Source: Leucaena leucocephala (Eukaryota > Streptophyta > Magnoliopsida > Fabales > Fabaceae). From it: 64,000 nt of DNA. The stretch spans positions 11,806,848-11,870,847 of the forward strand of contig CM073527.1 in the NCBI GenBank assembly GCA_037074615.1, given 5' to 3'. The translations under genes were made by a program, and so were the position numbers. Numbering within the stretch: the first letter of the stretch is position 1; each line of letters starts with the position of its first letter. The notes under the pieces are model-generated. The model had not been told where the DNA came from. It searched no databases and was given only the letters and a program-made list of their open reading frames with translations. Positions 9,600-20,515 of the stretch are shown here, in pieces.

Positions 9600-11844
9600 T
9601 GCCCAAATATCATATCTTTACAAAAGCTTTTCAAAACATATTTTCATGTTTTGGGTTGTACTTAGAAAAATCATAGCTTATAATTCCCACACCCAAAAAT
9701 TATGAAATAGGGCTCATTTGAAAGGTTAATAAGTCTACTATATCTCTGTAAAGTTTTAGGATCTAATTCACAGATAGCCCTATCAATTACCTTTTCCAAA
9801 ATCACAACTCAAAATAGATAATATTAACTAACACTAATACCATTCATAGTTAGTAAGCTCGACCTAGCACTTATCTGAGGCGTCCAAGCTGCCCATCTTA
9901 TCCTCTTTAGAGAGGTTTCTTATAAACCATAATAAATAACCATTTACACATATAAAACTAGCATACAACCACAAAATAATCATACATTTAACAAAATAAG
10001 TAAAGCTAGCTTCTTCAAATCTCCGCATTCTCTACTAACTCTCCACTAGCTTCACCTTACCCCTAAGTTACTTGCTCCTACTGTGGGTACATGGGAGAAA
10101 AAGGGATGAGATTTGAGAGAATCTCAGTAGCAAAATAACCATCTTGTAAATACATGGTTAGAATTAAGCATGCAAAATAAGCAATAGAAAGTAACACCTT
10201 ACAGATAACTAAACTAAATAACTAACTGATGCATATGGCCATGGCAATAACTAGGGTATTGTAACACCTTGTAGATTATCTCATGCTTAACTACAGCAAG
10301 TATGACACAAATAAACATGCCACCGATGCAAACATTAGAAATGATGATTAAGCTACATCTAGTTTTATCTAGTTTTCTTTTCTTCAGTGGTACCCCTTTC
10401 TTGGTTCCTCTTTTATGTCTCTTTGGAGGGTTTGGGCACAAATCAAAACCTATAATCTATATATGTGTGTATAAGGAAGATTAATAATCATAATTTGTTA
10501 CTCTTTAGTAATATAATAACTCTCTTTCTCTCAAGCCTACCCTATACAATTACATCTTTTAAATTCATTGGGTACTTAAATTCAACAAAAACTATTTCAT
10601 TCCCACCGAATAAAACTGTCCAAAACAGAACAAGGGAGAAAAGTTCATAAAACTTACTCCTCTTACTGCCAATTACCCCTCAAAAGGGTCACTATGCACC
10701 TTGTACATGTAATTTATTTATCTACGAACCTTATTTCACCCTTGAGGCACCAAAACAATGAGTCCTCTTTTCAGTTTAGACTTCAATGTGATTTTGAAAA
10801 CTATCAAGCTTCAATAATACTATTCCAAATGTCATTTTGAAGCCTTAACACATGGTCTAGTAGTTTAAACTTCTAACTTCATAAATATTACTCTAAACAT
10901 CATTTTAGTCTCCAATCATGCTTTTAATTGTCTAGAAATACTGGTTCAACGTTGGAGGCACAACAACAGCTTCCATTTTATCTTTACTTCTATTTCAGTT
11001 TCAAAATCCAAAATTTCCAGCTTCAAGGGTAAGGTTCAAGCCTGTATTTTACAGTTCTAGTCATGGGTTAATCATCTAAAGAATTATGTAGCATTTGGAG
11101 GCTCTAAACAGTGATTTTAAATCAGTTTTCAGGCTCATATATATGCATATATATATGAACTACATGCCTTCCAACAACATACACTCCAACAATTCTCAAA
11201 TACCTTATATAAACCCATATATATTTATGTAACTTCTTATGTCTTTCATTTGAGTAACATATATGCATTCTGACCTTCAAAATAAGTTTCGCATAGCAGC
11301 AAACATAAGTCAGAAATTCTATATTCAAGAAATATGTCTAAACCATTCAGCCAACCACATGCAAGCATATCCATCCACATTAAACTTTATTTATCTCATT
11401 TACAAGCCTTAATCTCTATAATTTTCCCCCTTAATCTTCCATTTTCTCTCACTAACCATCATTTTAAATCATAACCTTCTCTCCAAAGATGTCACAGAAG
11501 GAGAAAATAAGGATGGGAAGAGATTTAGTCCACGTACCTTAGGCCTCTTGGATCTACCTTTCACCTCCGTCCCTCTCTCTCGGTCTCTCCTTTCTCTTCA
11601 CTCTCGCACTCTGTTTTTCTCGTTTGCTGCACGAGTTGAACGAAGGCTGAAGGGGGTGAGGTGTTAAGAGTGGGAAAATTAATTGTTTATTATATTGGGT
11701 CCCATGTGTAGAAGCTTATCCAATAAGTTTGATTCCTTAATTATATTATTGGGTCAATGTCCAAAATCTGAAACTTGACTTCTTGCCCATGGCCATATTT
11801 TTAGCTCCATAAATTAGGCATACTCTTACCCAATTTCACTTTTA

Positions 11845-12499
11845 GTACGTGTTTGGATATAGTTTTTTAGAATTAATTTTAGCCAAAACTTCAGTTTGGA
11901 AAAATTTCACACAAACATCAATTTTTTATCCAGAATTAATTTTGGCCAAAATCTCAGTTTGAAAAAATTTGAACCAAACAGCCATTTTTATCCAGAATTG
12001 ATTTTGGGCAAAACATCAGTTTGAAACCATGGTTTTGAATAAGTTATTGAAGATAGATTTTGGAACTGTAAAAGAGTTTATAGATTATCCAATTACTATT
12101 TTATCCCTACTTTTTTCTTATATTATCTCTCATCTCTCTTCTCTCCCCTCTCTCTTCTTCACACTATCTCCTCTTTCCTCTCTTTTCTCTACACTCTCTC
12201 CGCTCTCCTATTTCTTCTCTCTCCTATTTATTCTCTACCCTCTCTCATCTCTCATACTTTAATTAAATCATACCCTTTTTAATAATTTATTAATATAAAA
12301 AGTGATTCTACTATTAATCATCCAAACATCTCGATTTTCAAAATCTATTCTTCCCAGAATCTATTCTTCCTAAAATCTATTCTCCATAATCTATTCTGCC
12401 CAAAATCTATTCTTCCTATAATCTATTCTCCCTAAAATCTATTTTCCAGAATCTATTCTCTCCAAAATCTATTATCCAAAAGCTAATCCAATCACACCC
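11845..12499. mobile_element. Harbinger/Tourist-like MITE
   Basis: The 655-bp element is flanked by TTA at 11842-11844 and 12500-12502. Its ends are inverted: GTACGTGTTTGGATATAG on the left, and on the right the complement of GGGTGTGATTGGATTAGC. A TTA duplication with a G-rich GTGTTTGGAT-type end is the hallmark of PIF/Harbinger-derived MITEs. There is no transposase. Inside are three copies of a unit of about 70 bp containing CAGAATTGATTTTGG-type sequence (11870-12025), a long pyrimidine tract (12115-12255), and a tandem repeat (12340-12480). Confidence 0.7.
12340..12480 (+). repeat. Tandem repeat of about 17 bp within the MITE
   Basis: Around eight imperfect units of AAATCTATTCTTCCC run head to tail with small length changes (ending TTCCT, TCCAT, GCCC and so on). 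They occupy the right subterminal part of the MITE. Length variation between units suggests slippage. Confidence 0.8.
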
Positions 12500-13085
12500 T
12501 TAGACTTTTGGACTTATGGTAATGAATATATTATTTTATCCTTTTCAATTGATACAAAATTTATTAATAAATTTGAGAAATTAATCAAAGACACTTTATG
12601 CCTTAAATAGTTTTTTTAACTTATGAAATAATATCCCTAAAATTTTTGGCTAACCGAAACCTCTAACTATTTTTTTAAATTTTTTTAAAAAATATATCTT
12701 TAATTTTCAAAAAATAGTTTTAAAATTATTTAGGTCTCTTTTAGGAATCAAGCCTTTGAATAATTCTTCTAATATCTCAAAATAATATTTCCTCATTTCC
12801 TTTTTTATCTCTTGTATGATTTTAATAGCTATTTTCTTTTAGCACTAATTTTTTCATTTCTCAATAAGTGGATGTTACACAAAGTATAAACAAAAATATT
12901 AAATAATCAAAGGAAACTTGATACACACATCATTAATTATTTAATTTATTTATAGATAGATTGGATAGTCATGACTCAAAAGCTTAATTTTTCTTTATTA
13001 ACAAACGAACTAAGATATACTTGTATTTTTCAAGTACCAAGTGTATATGTGTTTCATCAAACACATGACCCTAATAAAAATTTAG

Positions 13086-13370
13086 GCTAAAATCCAAAAA
13101 ACCTAAATTGTTTAGAGTGTTATGGATCACCTCCTTGAACTATAAAAGTTTAAAATTAAGACCCTCAAGTTTTATATTTTGACTAGCAACCTCATTGCCA
13201 TCAAAATTAACGTTAAACTTAATAGTTTATGACATCTCATATATTTTTTTTAATTAAGCAATATGCCATATCACTCTAAAAAATGACACTCGGTATTTAC
13301 ATGAAATTTTAAGTATTTTAATTATTTTATTTATATTTAAAAAATGCTTAGGGGTCACTATGTCATTCCC
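13086..13370. repeat. Left terminal inverted repeat of the Mutator-like element
   Basis: Pairs with 13849-14130 in inverted orientation; see the parent element. It is AT-rich with no ORF of its own. Confidence 0.75.
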
Positions 13371-13632
13371 TTTTCAAGTCATTATTCTAATTCTATTCTA
13401 TTGGGGTTTTCATCAGACCCTGAAAATTTTAAATTTTGAGACCCAACGTGTCGACTGGGTCATGGAGCAGAGAAGAGGTGCCTCCGTCATGTACAGCGGC
13501 TTTAGTGGCCGCAAGACCCATGAGGCCGCGCATAGGAAAACTCCACCGGTCTTATCCATGTCGTGGCCTCGTGGGTCAGAAATTGACGTCAATTTATTAG
13601 ATCTAGCGCTGGTCTCGTACCCGAATCATTGA
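13360..13632 (+). CDS. Uncharacterised ORF on GC-rich cargo of the Mutator-like element
   Basis: Ninety codons starting at the inner edge of the left inverted repeat. The first third is hydrophobic and AT-coded. The remainder (about 13440-13620) is more than half G+C and rich in Arg, Ser, Gly and Pro, with stretches such as MEQRRGASVMYSGFSGRKTH. The opposite strand of the same block is also open for about 65 codons (with RSNKLTSISDPRGHDMDKTG), so the coding strand cannot be settled by eye. I do not recognise the protein. The sharp composition shift suggests a captured piece of a host gene, but chance openness of GC-rich DNA is equally possible. Confidence 0.3.
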   Translation: MSFPFQVIILILFYWGFHQTLKILNFETQRVDWVMEQRRGASVMYSGFSGRKTHEAAHRKTPPVLSMSWPRGSEIDVNLLDLALVSYPNH

Positions 13633-13848
13633 TGGATACGCATTGTTTCAAACCTTTGTTTTGTAGTCGATTGCGTGCATTTTCTTTCATTTATTTTTCT
13701 TTCGGGTTTGAGAAAAAATGCATACCTCAAGGAATTTTAGCAGGTTATCAATTATTAGAAGCATTGGCGTGATGGTGGAAGCATTAACTGGTGCCGGTGA
13801 CTACCATGATGTATTAGCGTTGGAGTTGGGGAGAAAAACTCTTTCAGT

Positions 13849-14130
13849 AGGGAAATGACACAATAACCCTAAGCATTTTTTAAATCTAAATAAAATAATT
13901 AAAATACTTAAAATTCCATGTCATGGCAAGTGTCATTTCTTAGAATATGGCATATTGTTTAATTAGAAAAAATATGTGGTGTCGTACACTGCTAAGTTTA
14001 GCGGCAACTTTAACGGCAAAGAACATAGTGGTCAATAAATGAAATTTCAGGGTCTTAATTTTAAACTTTTATAGTTCATGGAGGTGATATACAACAAAAT
14101 CAAAATTTAGAGAGTTTTTTAGATTTTAGC
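13849..14130. repeat. Right terminal inverted repeat of the Mutator-like element
   Basis: Inverted partner of 13086-13370. The innermost conserved block is AAGCATTTTTTAAATCTAAA, matching TTTAAAAAATGCTTAGGGG of the left arm. Confidence 0.75.
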
Positions 14131-14549
14131 AAAAAAAAATATATTTAAGATATTTCCATATAATTCCAAATGTCTAAATTCTTCTGAATTAAAATGCTCA
14201 TCTGCATATATACTTTAATACATTTAAGAGAAACTCTCATGTGAACTTATTTGTATTTATGAATATTAACATTATTATTAATAAACAATTAAATTTTTGA
14301 AATAAAATAAGTAATTATAAATTTTATTAATTTTATTAAACTGCAATTTTTGGCGATACCTTACTTGTCTAATTTTCATGAAATAACACGATCATAATAT
14401 TGTTTGAAGTAAGTTTCCCATGAACTAAATTTATGGAATTTATGAAAGTTAAAGATACCTCGAATGATATCCTAGCACCAGATTAGAAAAAATATAAAAA
14501 TAAAGAATTTAACAAAAACATAAATAAAATAGAAATACACTCCTATAAA
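14131..14549. other. AT-rich spacer
   Basis: No ORF or repeat that I can recognise between the Mutator-like element and CACTA-1. Confidence 0.6.
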
Positions 14550-14949
14550 CACTTACTATTAAAAAATATGCTTTTTAAATCCTCATTTCTAAACCGGTTA
14601 TTGTGGAGACGGTTTAAAAAAAATGACCAGTGGCATTTTTATAAATAAGATGAAATATTTACATCAGATTTACATGTAACCAGTGTAAAATATCTATAAC
14701 TGGTATTAAATATATAGACTCTTGAGTTTCTTGTCTATGTTTTCCCACTTCTTTTCTGTACCTTCTTTAGACCTTTCATTTCACTTCTTCGGTTCCCAAC
14801 GTTTGTACTCATTATGATAGAAGGCCAATTGCATTCTTTGGTATTATTTTCTGAAATCGTTCTTATTCCTTAACCATATGTATAACATTCCTATGATCAA
14901 TACTTTTTGTCTCATTACTTTATCTCTGTTTTCTTTTCTTTTATTCTAT

Positions 14950-15168
14950 ATGAACATTACAATAGCTTCTTCCTCACACATACCTCCTTCTCCGCCGCAT
15001 AAAAGAAACAGAGACGATTTTGAAGACAAATATCCTGACCATCATCCCTTAGTTCTTTCTCCTCCTCCCCTAGTTGTTACTCTGATGGAGCGCCTTGAGG
15101 AACTCATCATGCGCCTCAATGGCTTGGAGAACTCCGCAGAAGAACTGAGTAGAAAGTTCACAAACTAA
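14950..15168 (+). CDS. Conserved small CACTA ORF, copy 1 (frameshifted)
   Basis: The product starts MNITIASSSHIP, then has PPHKRNRDDFEDKYPDHHP, a Pro-rich stretch and LVVTLMERLEELIMRLNGLE, ending at a stop after RKFTN. An upstream in-frame ATG at 14878 would add 24 hydrophobic residues, but the other two copies align best from about 14950. Relative to copies in CACTA-2 and CACTA-3, one base is gained near 15158, which moves the frame out of the conserved KVTRLKDSF segment; that segment continues in the next frame (KDCFKAFCSEVHCHQQNDSL). The C-terminal half has heptad spacing suited to a coiled coil. I do not recognise the family. It precedes the transposase in the same orientation, the place where CACTA elements can carry accessory genes. 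Confidence 0.55.
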   Translation: MNITIASSSHIPPSPPHKRNRDDFEDKYPDHHPLVLSPPPLVVTLMERLEELIMRLNGLENSAEELSRKFTN

Positions 15169-15449
15169 AAGACTGTTTTAAAGCTTTTTGCTCAGAAGTT
15201 CACTGCCATCAACAAAATGATAGCTTATATAATCATGTTGTTTTACCCACTCTGGATCCCAAAGCTTCGAGTCTGATAAGGGGTAAAAAGAGAGAATATA
15301 TGATATATTCTTATAGATTTTTTTTTTGAAATTTTAAACTTTTAATGAAAGTTATTAGTAAAGTTGAATGAATGAAGTTTCTTGTTCTGATGATGACATG
15401 GTGTTCTTTTAACTTTCAAAAAAAAATTACAAGATATTGAAACGGGACA

Positions 15450-15760
15450 TGTCAATGTCAGTTGTAGATTATCGCATTTTTTACACCAAATATAAATTTT
15501 ATCTGGTGTATGTTTGTTTATGAAATAATTAATTTTTAATATTTTACACCAATTGTAAAAGTGACAAGTGTAGAATATAATGTCTGGTTTAGAAAAAATT
15601 ATTGCTACACTGGTGTTCCATTTTATCTGATGTAGATTAGTGTAATTTACAATATTTTACACAGGTGGTAAAAGTGATCGGTGTAGAATATAATGTCAGG
15701 TTAAAAAAAGTTATTTCTACATAGGTGTTCCATTTTATCCAGTGTATATTTGTTTATGAA
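15450..15760 (+). repeat. Internal CACTA-1 repeats of the CACCGGTGT type
   Basis: Units such as TTTACACCA, TACACTGGTGTTCCATTTTA, ACCGGTGTAGAATATAATGT-like and ATCCAGTGTATATTTG recur about every 60-90 bp between the small ORF and the transposase. The same arrangement is present in CACTA-2 (31010-31200) and CACTA-3 (54525-54720). Confidence 0.7.
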
Positions 15761-16067
15761 ATATACTTTAATTTAACCGAAACCCCCTTCTTGCCTCCCA
15801 TCTCTCATTTTTTACTTGTTTGCACGTTTAAGTATTCTCAACCCTTCACAGCCGATGAGTTTTGTTTTGAACTCCTTGTCTCGATAACTAAAAATTTATG
15901 CACTATTGGTTGTAGCTATTGTTGTTATTTATTGGATTTATTGTTGTAATTTACTTGTTTCATTTGGTGAGTTCTTCTACTTGTGCGTGATATATTTTCT
16001 CCCATAATTATCTGCAAGCTAGGTTTTCTTATTTTCTATTTTTCTATATTTTTAGTTTTCAACAAAT

Positions 16068-17420
16068 ATGGATCGTAGTTGGATAAATATTAAACAAACA
16101 AGTGTTGAATATGCTGAGGGGGAGAATGAGTTTTTGAATTTTGCTAAACGAAATGGTGATGATGACAATGGAATGTTTTATTGTCCTTATGTGAGTGTTT
16201 GAATGAAAGGAAACAAAGTCTTACAGATATGTACACTCATTTGATTTGTGAGGGGTTTTGCAAGAGTTACACAGTATGGGTATGTCATGGTGAAAATGTG
16301 GAAAGGTTGAGTGTATTTGAACAGTTGGAATAGACCTTTGATGATGACATGGATACTGATGATCGGGTAGAGGACATGATTCATGATGTTAGAGAAGATG
16401 CTTTTATGCGATCACATGTATATGGTAATATGTGTAATGATGCAAAAAAAAACCTCTATACCTAGGGTGTAGAAAGCATGGCATGGGTAAAGTGATAGAG
16501 GTTTTTCATAATTGCTTGAGTTGTGAAAAGACATGTTTCTAGAAGAAAATGTGTTATCCAAACATTACTATAATGCTAAGAAAATAATATGTCCTTTAGA
16601 CATGCAGTATAGAAATATTCATGCATGCCCAAATAATTGCATATTGTACAGGAAAGATTTTGAAGATGAGAAGAAGTGTCAAATATGCAAAACACCAAGG
16701 TACAGATCAAACAAGTATCCTGCAAAGGTGTTATGGTATCTGCCAATTATACTAAGGTTTAAGCGACTTTTTGCTAATGAAGATAATGCAAAAAAAAAAT
16801 GTTATGTCATGCAATTGAAAGGATTTATGATGGAAAGCTTCATCATACGAATGATTATTTGCAATGGAAGAATATTGATGACTTATTTCCGTAGTTCAGC
16901 AATGAACTATAAAACCTAAGGCTTAGACTTAGTACATATGACATGAAGCCTTATGATAGCCTTAGTAGTATACATAGTTCATGGCCCGTCCTCTTAGTGA
17001 TTTATAACCTATCTCCCTTCTTGTGTATGAAACGCAAGTATGTTGATCTTAGGACCAAAACAACTAGGAAATAACATAGACATTTACCTAATACCCTTGA
17101 TCAAAAATTTGAAGAAACTATGGGAAGGTGTGGATGTTTTTTATGTGATTAAGAATGAGGTCTTTAATATGCGGGCCATGATCTTTTGTACAATTACTTA
17201 TACTATGTAAGCACAGTTATAAATTTTTCTTCTTATACTCCCTCAATTACAAGCTATAGGTTGAAGCCAAAAAGATTATAAACACGTGAGTTTTCTTCTA
17301 TACATAACAATGTTCTTTGTAATAAATGTGTTACTAACTTCATAACTTTCATCACAAGGCTATGAGGATGTTCGCAATTACGAGGAGTTTTAAGCACGCC
17401 ATCTAGATTAGGGATCCTGA
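16068..17420 (+). pseudogene. TNP2-type CACTA transposase pseudogene (CACTA-1)
   Basis: It starts MDRSWINIKQTSVEYAEG, the transposase-associated domain typical of plant TNP2 proteins, preceded by a plausible 3' splice site (TTTTTAG). After breaks, 16533-16919 gives an open 128-residue piece with LSKHYYNAKKIICPLDMQY, then CPNNCILYRKDF, a second Cys pair CQICKTPRY, and KVLWYLPIILRFKRLFAN. These match the start of the Transposase_21 family. Further fragments such as LIKNLKKLWEGVDVF occur near 17100 in shifted frames. Stops (for example soon after 16200) and frameshifts are many. The protein would bind termini and carry out cut-and-paste transposition in the nucleus; this copy cannot. Confidence 0.8.
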
Positions 17421-18069
17421 ATGTATCACACTGAAGGTAACAAAAATATTAAGTCTTATGCTCTACGATTTTTTGCTGATGACAAATAATGTTTTTCATA
17501 TTAACATTACAGAGTCGAAGGCAACCCAAAGAAAGGAACTTGCACTGCTTCTACAAGGTTAGACACATGATCAATATCATCTTGTTAAATAAGACTAACC
17601 TAACTGAAGAGGTAAATTGTATTTTTAGTGATTTCATATTTCTTGTCAATTTAATATATATTAGTAATGCCTTAATTTCTTTTATATTAATTTGATGTTT
17701 TAAATGTTTGATCAACCTGGCTCATTTCTTGAACAAGATATTGAGGACATGTGCAATCTTTGGGCTAAGTTTTTTGTTCAATTCATTCATTATTAATAGT
17801 ATTTGTCATTAAATGCATACAATTTTTTATTTTTCTATTCAAATTGTTGCATTTTTTTATTGAATTTTATTAAATGAATAATATAATGAACAATTGAATA
17901 TCTGTCTCTGCCATCTTGAACTCTATTTCTGTTGCTGTCTCTTTGAGTCATATATTTGAGTAATTTATTCATGAAGCTTCAGGGGATGGGGTTAATGAAA
18001 CATTGAAGGGGCTAATTTTTAAAAATACATTTAAATCAGACAAAGAATATCGGCAGGTATAGAAAATAC

Positions 18070-18400
18070 ATGTAAATATTATAACATCTACACTGGATGT
18101 CTTTATGGTGAGGTGTAGAAAATGGTTAATTTAAACCAGGCATAAACACAACCAATGTAAAAAATTCATTAATCTACAACTGACGTTCATATAACCGATA
18201 TAGAAAATGCATTCATCTACACCAGATGTCCTTATAACTCATGTAGATATTAGTAAATTCTACTCTTAATTTTAAAAGGGACCAATTTAAATTATACTCC
18301 TTCTACAGCGGTGAACTGCCCAGTTTAAAATGTATAAACTGTCTACACAGTCTGTTTCTACACCAGATCATTGTCTGGTATGAAATACCATTTTCAACCG
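18070..18400 (+). repeat. Right subterminal repeat array of CACTA-1
   Basis: About five imperfect units of roughly 55 bp contain ATCTACACCAGATGTCCTTA or close variants, followed by TAACCGATGTAGAAAATG. These would be transposase-binding repeats by analogy with the subterminal repeats of En/Spm. Confidence 0.75.
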
Positions 18401-18427
18401 ATTTAGAAAGCCTTTTTTGTAGTAGTG

Positions 18428-19194
18428 ACTCCACAGATGAATAAACCGAGAAGGTATATACTAAATTGTATTCCAGCTCACTGAGTTTAGCTAAATGCAA
18501 ACTTTTAATGATATTCTTCAAAATTCTATCAAGGAATAAGGTTTTAGAAGTACAAGTTTCAAGTAGTTTAAATTGTTTTTTTAGTATCTCAAAGTAGCTA
18601 ATCCCTACTAGAAGAAAAACAGCTAAACCAAGTTGGTAAGTAAATCAACAAATAAATAACGAACAAGAATGTTTGCCTTAAGTGAGTATCCATCACAAGA
18701 TCAACCTATACATAAAATCATAAAATAAAAGAAAATAAAAATAAGAAAGATTTGAGAACCTAACATCATAGCCAGCAAAATTCTACCTCCATGTTCTTAT
18801 TCTCTTACACAAAATTTTGGAAAAAAAAATGAAAGATTCAAGAAACTTTGATTTGGGAGAGAACTATCTTGCTAGGAATTGGCATATTGAAAATACTTGA
18901 GTAATATTTTTCTTTTTTATGATATTTATTTGTTATTTATAATAACATTCTAAAGTTCTTTATAGATATTATTAACATATTAAGATAAAGAATACAAAGA
19001 TTATATGGTAAGTAAGGATAGTAGGTACATAATTTTCATTTTATGTGAGTTAATTTATCATTTATAAATTTATTAAATGAAGTTGTCATTTAATCTAAGC
19101 ATTGATGGAATAAAAAATTATATGTTTATAGTTTTAGGATAACAATAAAGGAGGCAATATCCCATCCTGTATGTTTTGATATTATGAAGAAAAT
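18428..19194. other. AT-rich spacer without a recognisable gene
   Basis: No family motif seen. The minus-strand ORF over 18303-18521 straddles the CACTA-1 right end and is a chance frame. Confidence 0.6.
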
Positions 19195-20419
19195 GTTCTT
19201 CATTAACACCTTACTTTCATACGTATTATGGACTATTCGATAGCATTTAGAACCACTTAAACAACTATTGAAGTTCAATTACAAAATCTAAAAAATTTCT
19301 AACTCACGTGTACTATTGATGTGGTATTTCTAGATTAAGTAATAAACTTCAATAAATCATAATTAATTATAGAAAAATCGAAATGAACTGGTTCAAAAGG
19401 CTACTTAAAGCTAACATATTGAACTTCAAAGAAAAAAATAAGTCTCATACCAAATCATTAGGAAATATATACAATTTAATCCTCAAATATTATTGTTCAT
19501 TTGGTCAAAAATTCTATAAAATATCTTATAGTTCTTAATTTTAAAAAATTCGTTCTCTTCATATTGACATCATAATAAGACATTCTTGGTATGAAAACAA
19601 AGCTTGACATTTTAACTAAATGTCAGTAAAATTTTATACATTTATTCCAATGTTTACTATTTTTAATTACATTTTATATGTCACTGCCTCTTCACGAGTT
19701 ACTATTCATAGTGACAAATTTCAACAACTAACTTTACATAATAAATATTTCAAGCATGCAACTAATCCCTATCTCTTCTTCATGCATCTTTATCTTCTCC
19801 TTCATGTGAAGTTCCTACTATGGTGGTGACATGGAGGGGGTGACATTTCGGGAGAAATCTCAATAGCAAATGGAAACCATATAATATATGCAACTACATG
19901 CTTGATATTACTATACGTCCACTTAATGATCATACTTACATAATGATAACTTAAATAAATGCTTCCATTTCCCTTAATCATAACATAAGGCCATAGAATA
20001 AAAATAAACATAGCATCACTTAATCATACATCCTTCACATAATCAAAGTAAGTAAACATTACATAAAATATCCAAGCAACATAAGCATACAAATAGGTAA
20101 GTTTACTACCTTGGAATAACTCTCTTCGCTTATCCTTTCTCTTTACCTCTTGTTTTCTGTTACTCTTTTACTTCCATCGTGATCCTTGATTTGTGGTCCT
20201 CTATGCCACATTAATCAAGGCCTAATAAAACATAAAATTGTCATATCCCCAATTTTCCTATCTGATATATATGTAGAGTCTATGTGTAATGGATATGAGA
20301 TTATTGGAATAAATTATATCAGATTGAGGAATGAAAGAGAAGGATTAATAATTAAGAAAAATTTAGGGACATAAACAAAAATTAGAAAAGGTTGGAAGCC
20401 AAAAGTAAAAGTAGAAAAA

Positions 20420-20515
20420 AAAGGAGGGACCTAAATGCAAATAGCTAAAAGTTTAGAGACCTAAATATAATTAAGCAAAAGTTTAGGGACCTAAATTTAA
20501 TTATGAGAAAGTTGA
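20420..20515 (+). repeat. 28-30 bp repeats in a B-LTR
   Basis: At least three units of AAAAGTTTAGGGACCTAAAT plus about nine AT-rich bases. The same unit recurs in every B-LTR here: 63240-63350 forward, 43690-43900 and 26930-27160 reversed, and degraded at 38800-38890 and 46764-46850. Confidence 0.8.

Larger units (their letters stand above)
9600..12879 (-). mobile_element. Reversed B-type LTR with nested MITE
   Basis: The right end, GGATGTTACA at 12870-12879, is a reversed TGTAACATCC LTR start, the form seen in many Tekay/Del-type gypsy LTRs. Inside, at 10108-10125, is the hairpin GAGATTTGAGAGAATCTC followed by AGTAGCAAAA, which marks all B-LTRs in this window. The left end is uncertain; TGCCCAAATATC at 9600 is a candidate, and the flanks there do not give a matching duplication. 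Without the MITE the LTR is about 2.6 kb. No internal domain is attached. Small ORFs at 10214-10650 and 11122-11328 show no motifs and are taken as chance. Confidence 0.55.
13086..14130. mobile_element. Mutator-like element with long inverted repeats
   Basis: The left arm (13086-13370) and the complement of the right arm (13849-14130) align over about 285 bp with only scattered changes. Both start GCTAAAATC[CT]AAAAAAC and share CACCTCC[TA]TGAACTATAAAA, AATATGCCATAT and ATTTTAAGTATTTTAATTAT. Arms this long point to a Mutator-like element. A clean 9-bp duplication is not visible because both flanks are A-rich. No transposase is present. The 478-bp interior is distinctly GC-richer than its surroundings, as expected if host sequence was captured. 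Confidence 0.72.
14550..18427 (+). mobile_element. CACTA-1 transposon, defective
   Basis: The left end is CACTTACTATTAAAAAATAT followed by GCTTTTTAAATC. The right end is GCCTTTTTTGTAGTAGTG, whose complement begins CACTACTACAAAAAAGGC. Both ends are CACTA/EnSpm termini of one family. In order it holds left subterminal repeats (14620-14710), a small ORF (14950-15168), internal ACACCGGTGT-like repeats (15450-15760), a TNP2-type transposase pseudogene (16068-17420) and a dense right subterminal array (18070-18400). At 3.9 kb it is far shorter than autonomous members. Flanking trinucleotides (AAA and ACT) do not match, so the duplication has decayed or the ends are not original partners. Confidence 0.8.

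Noticed and set aside
12029..12262. Leu/Ser-rich 77-codon ORF resembling membrane segments
   Set aside because: It is a translation of the pyrimidine tract in the MITE, which is low complexity.
14538..14550. CACTCCTAT as the CACTA-1 left end
   Set aside because: CACTTACTATT at 14550 aligns better with the right terminus and with CACTA-2 and CACTA-3. Neither start gives a matching 3-bp duplication.
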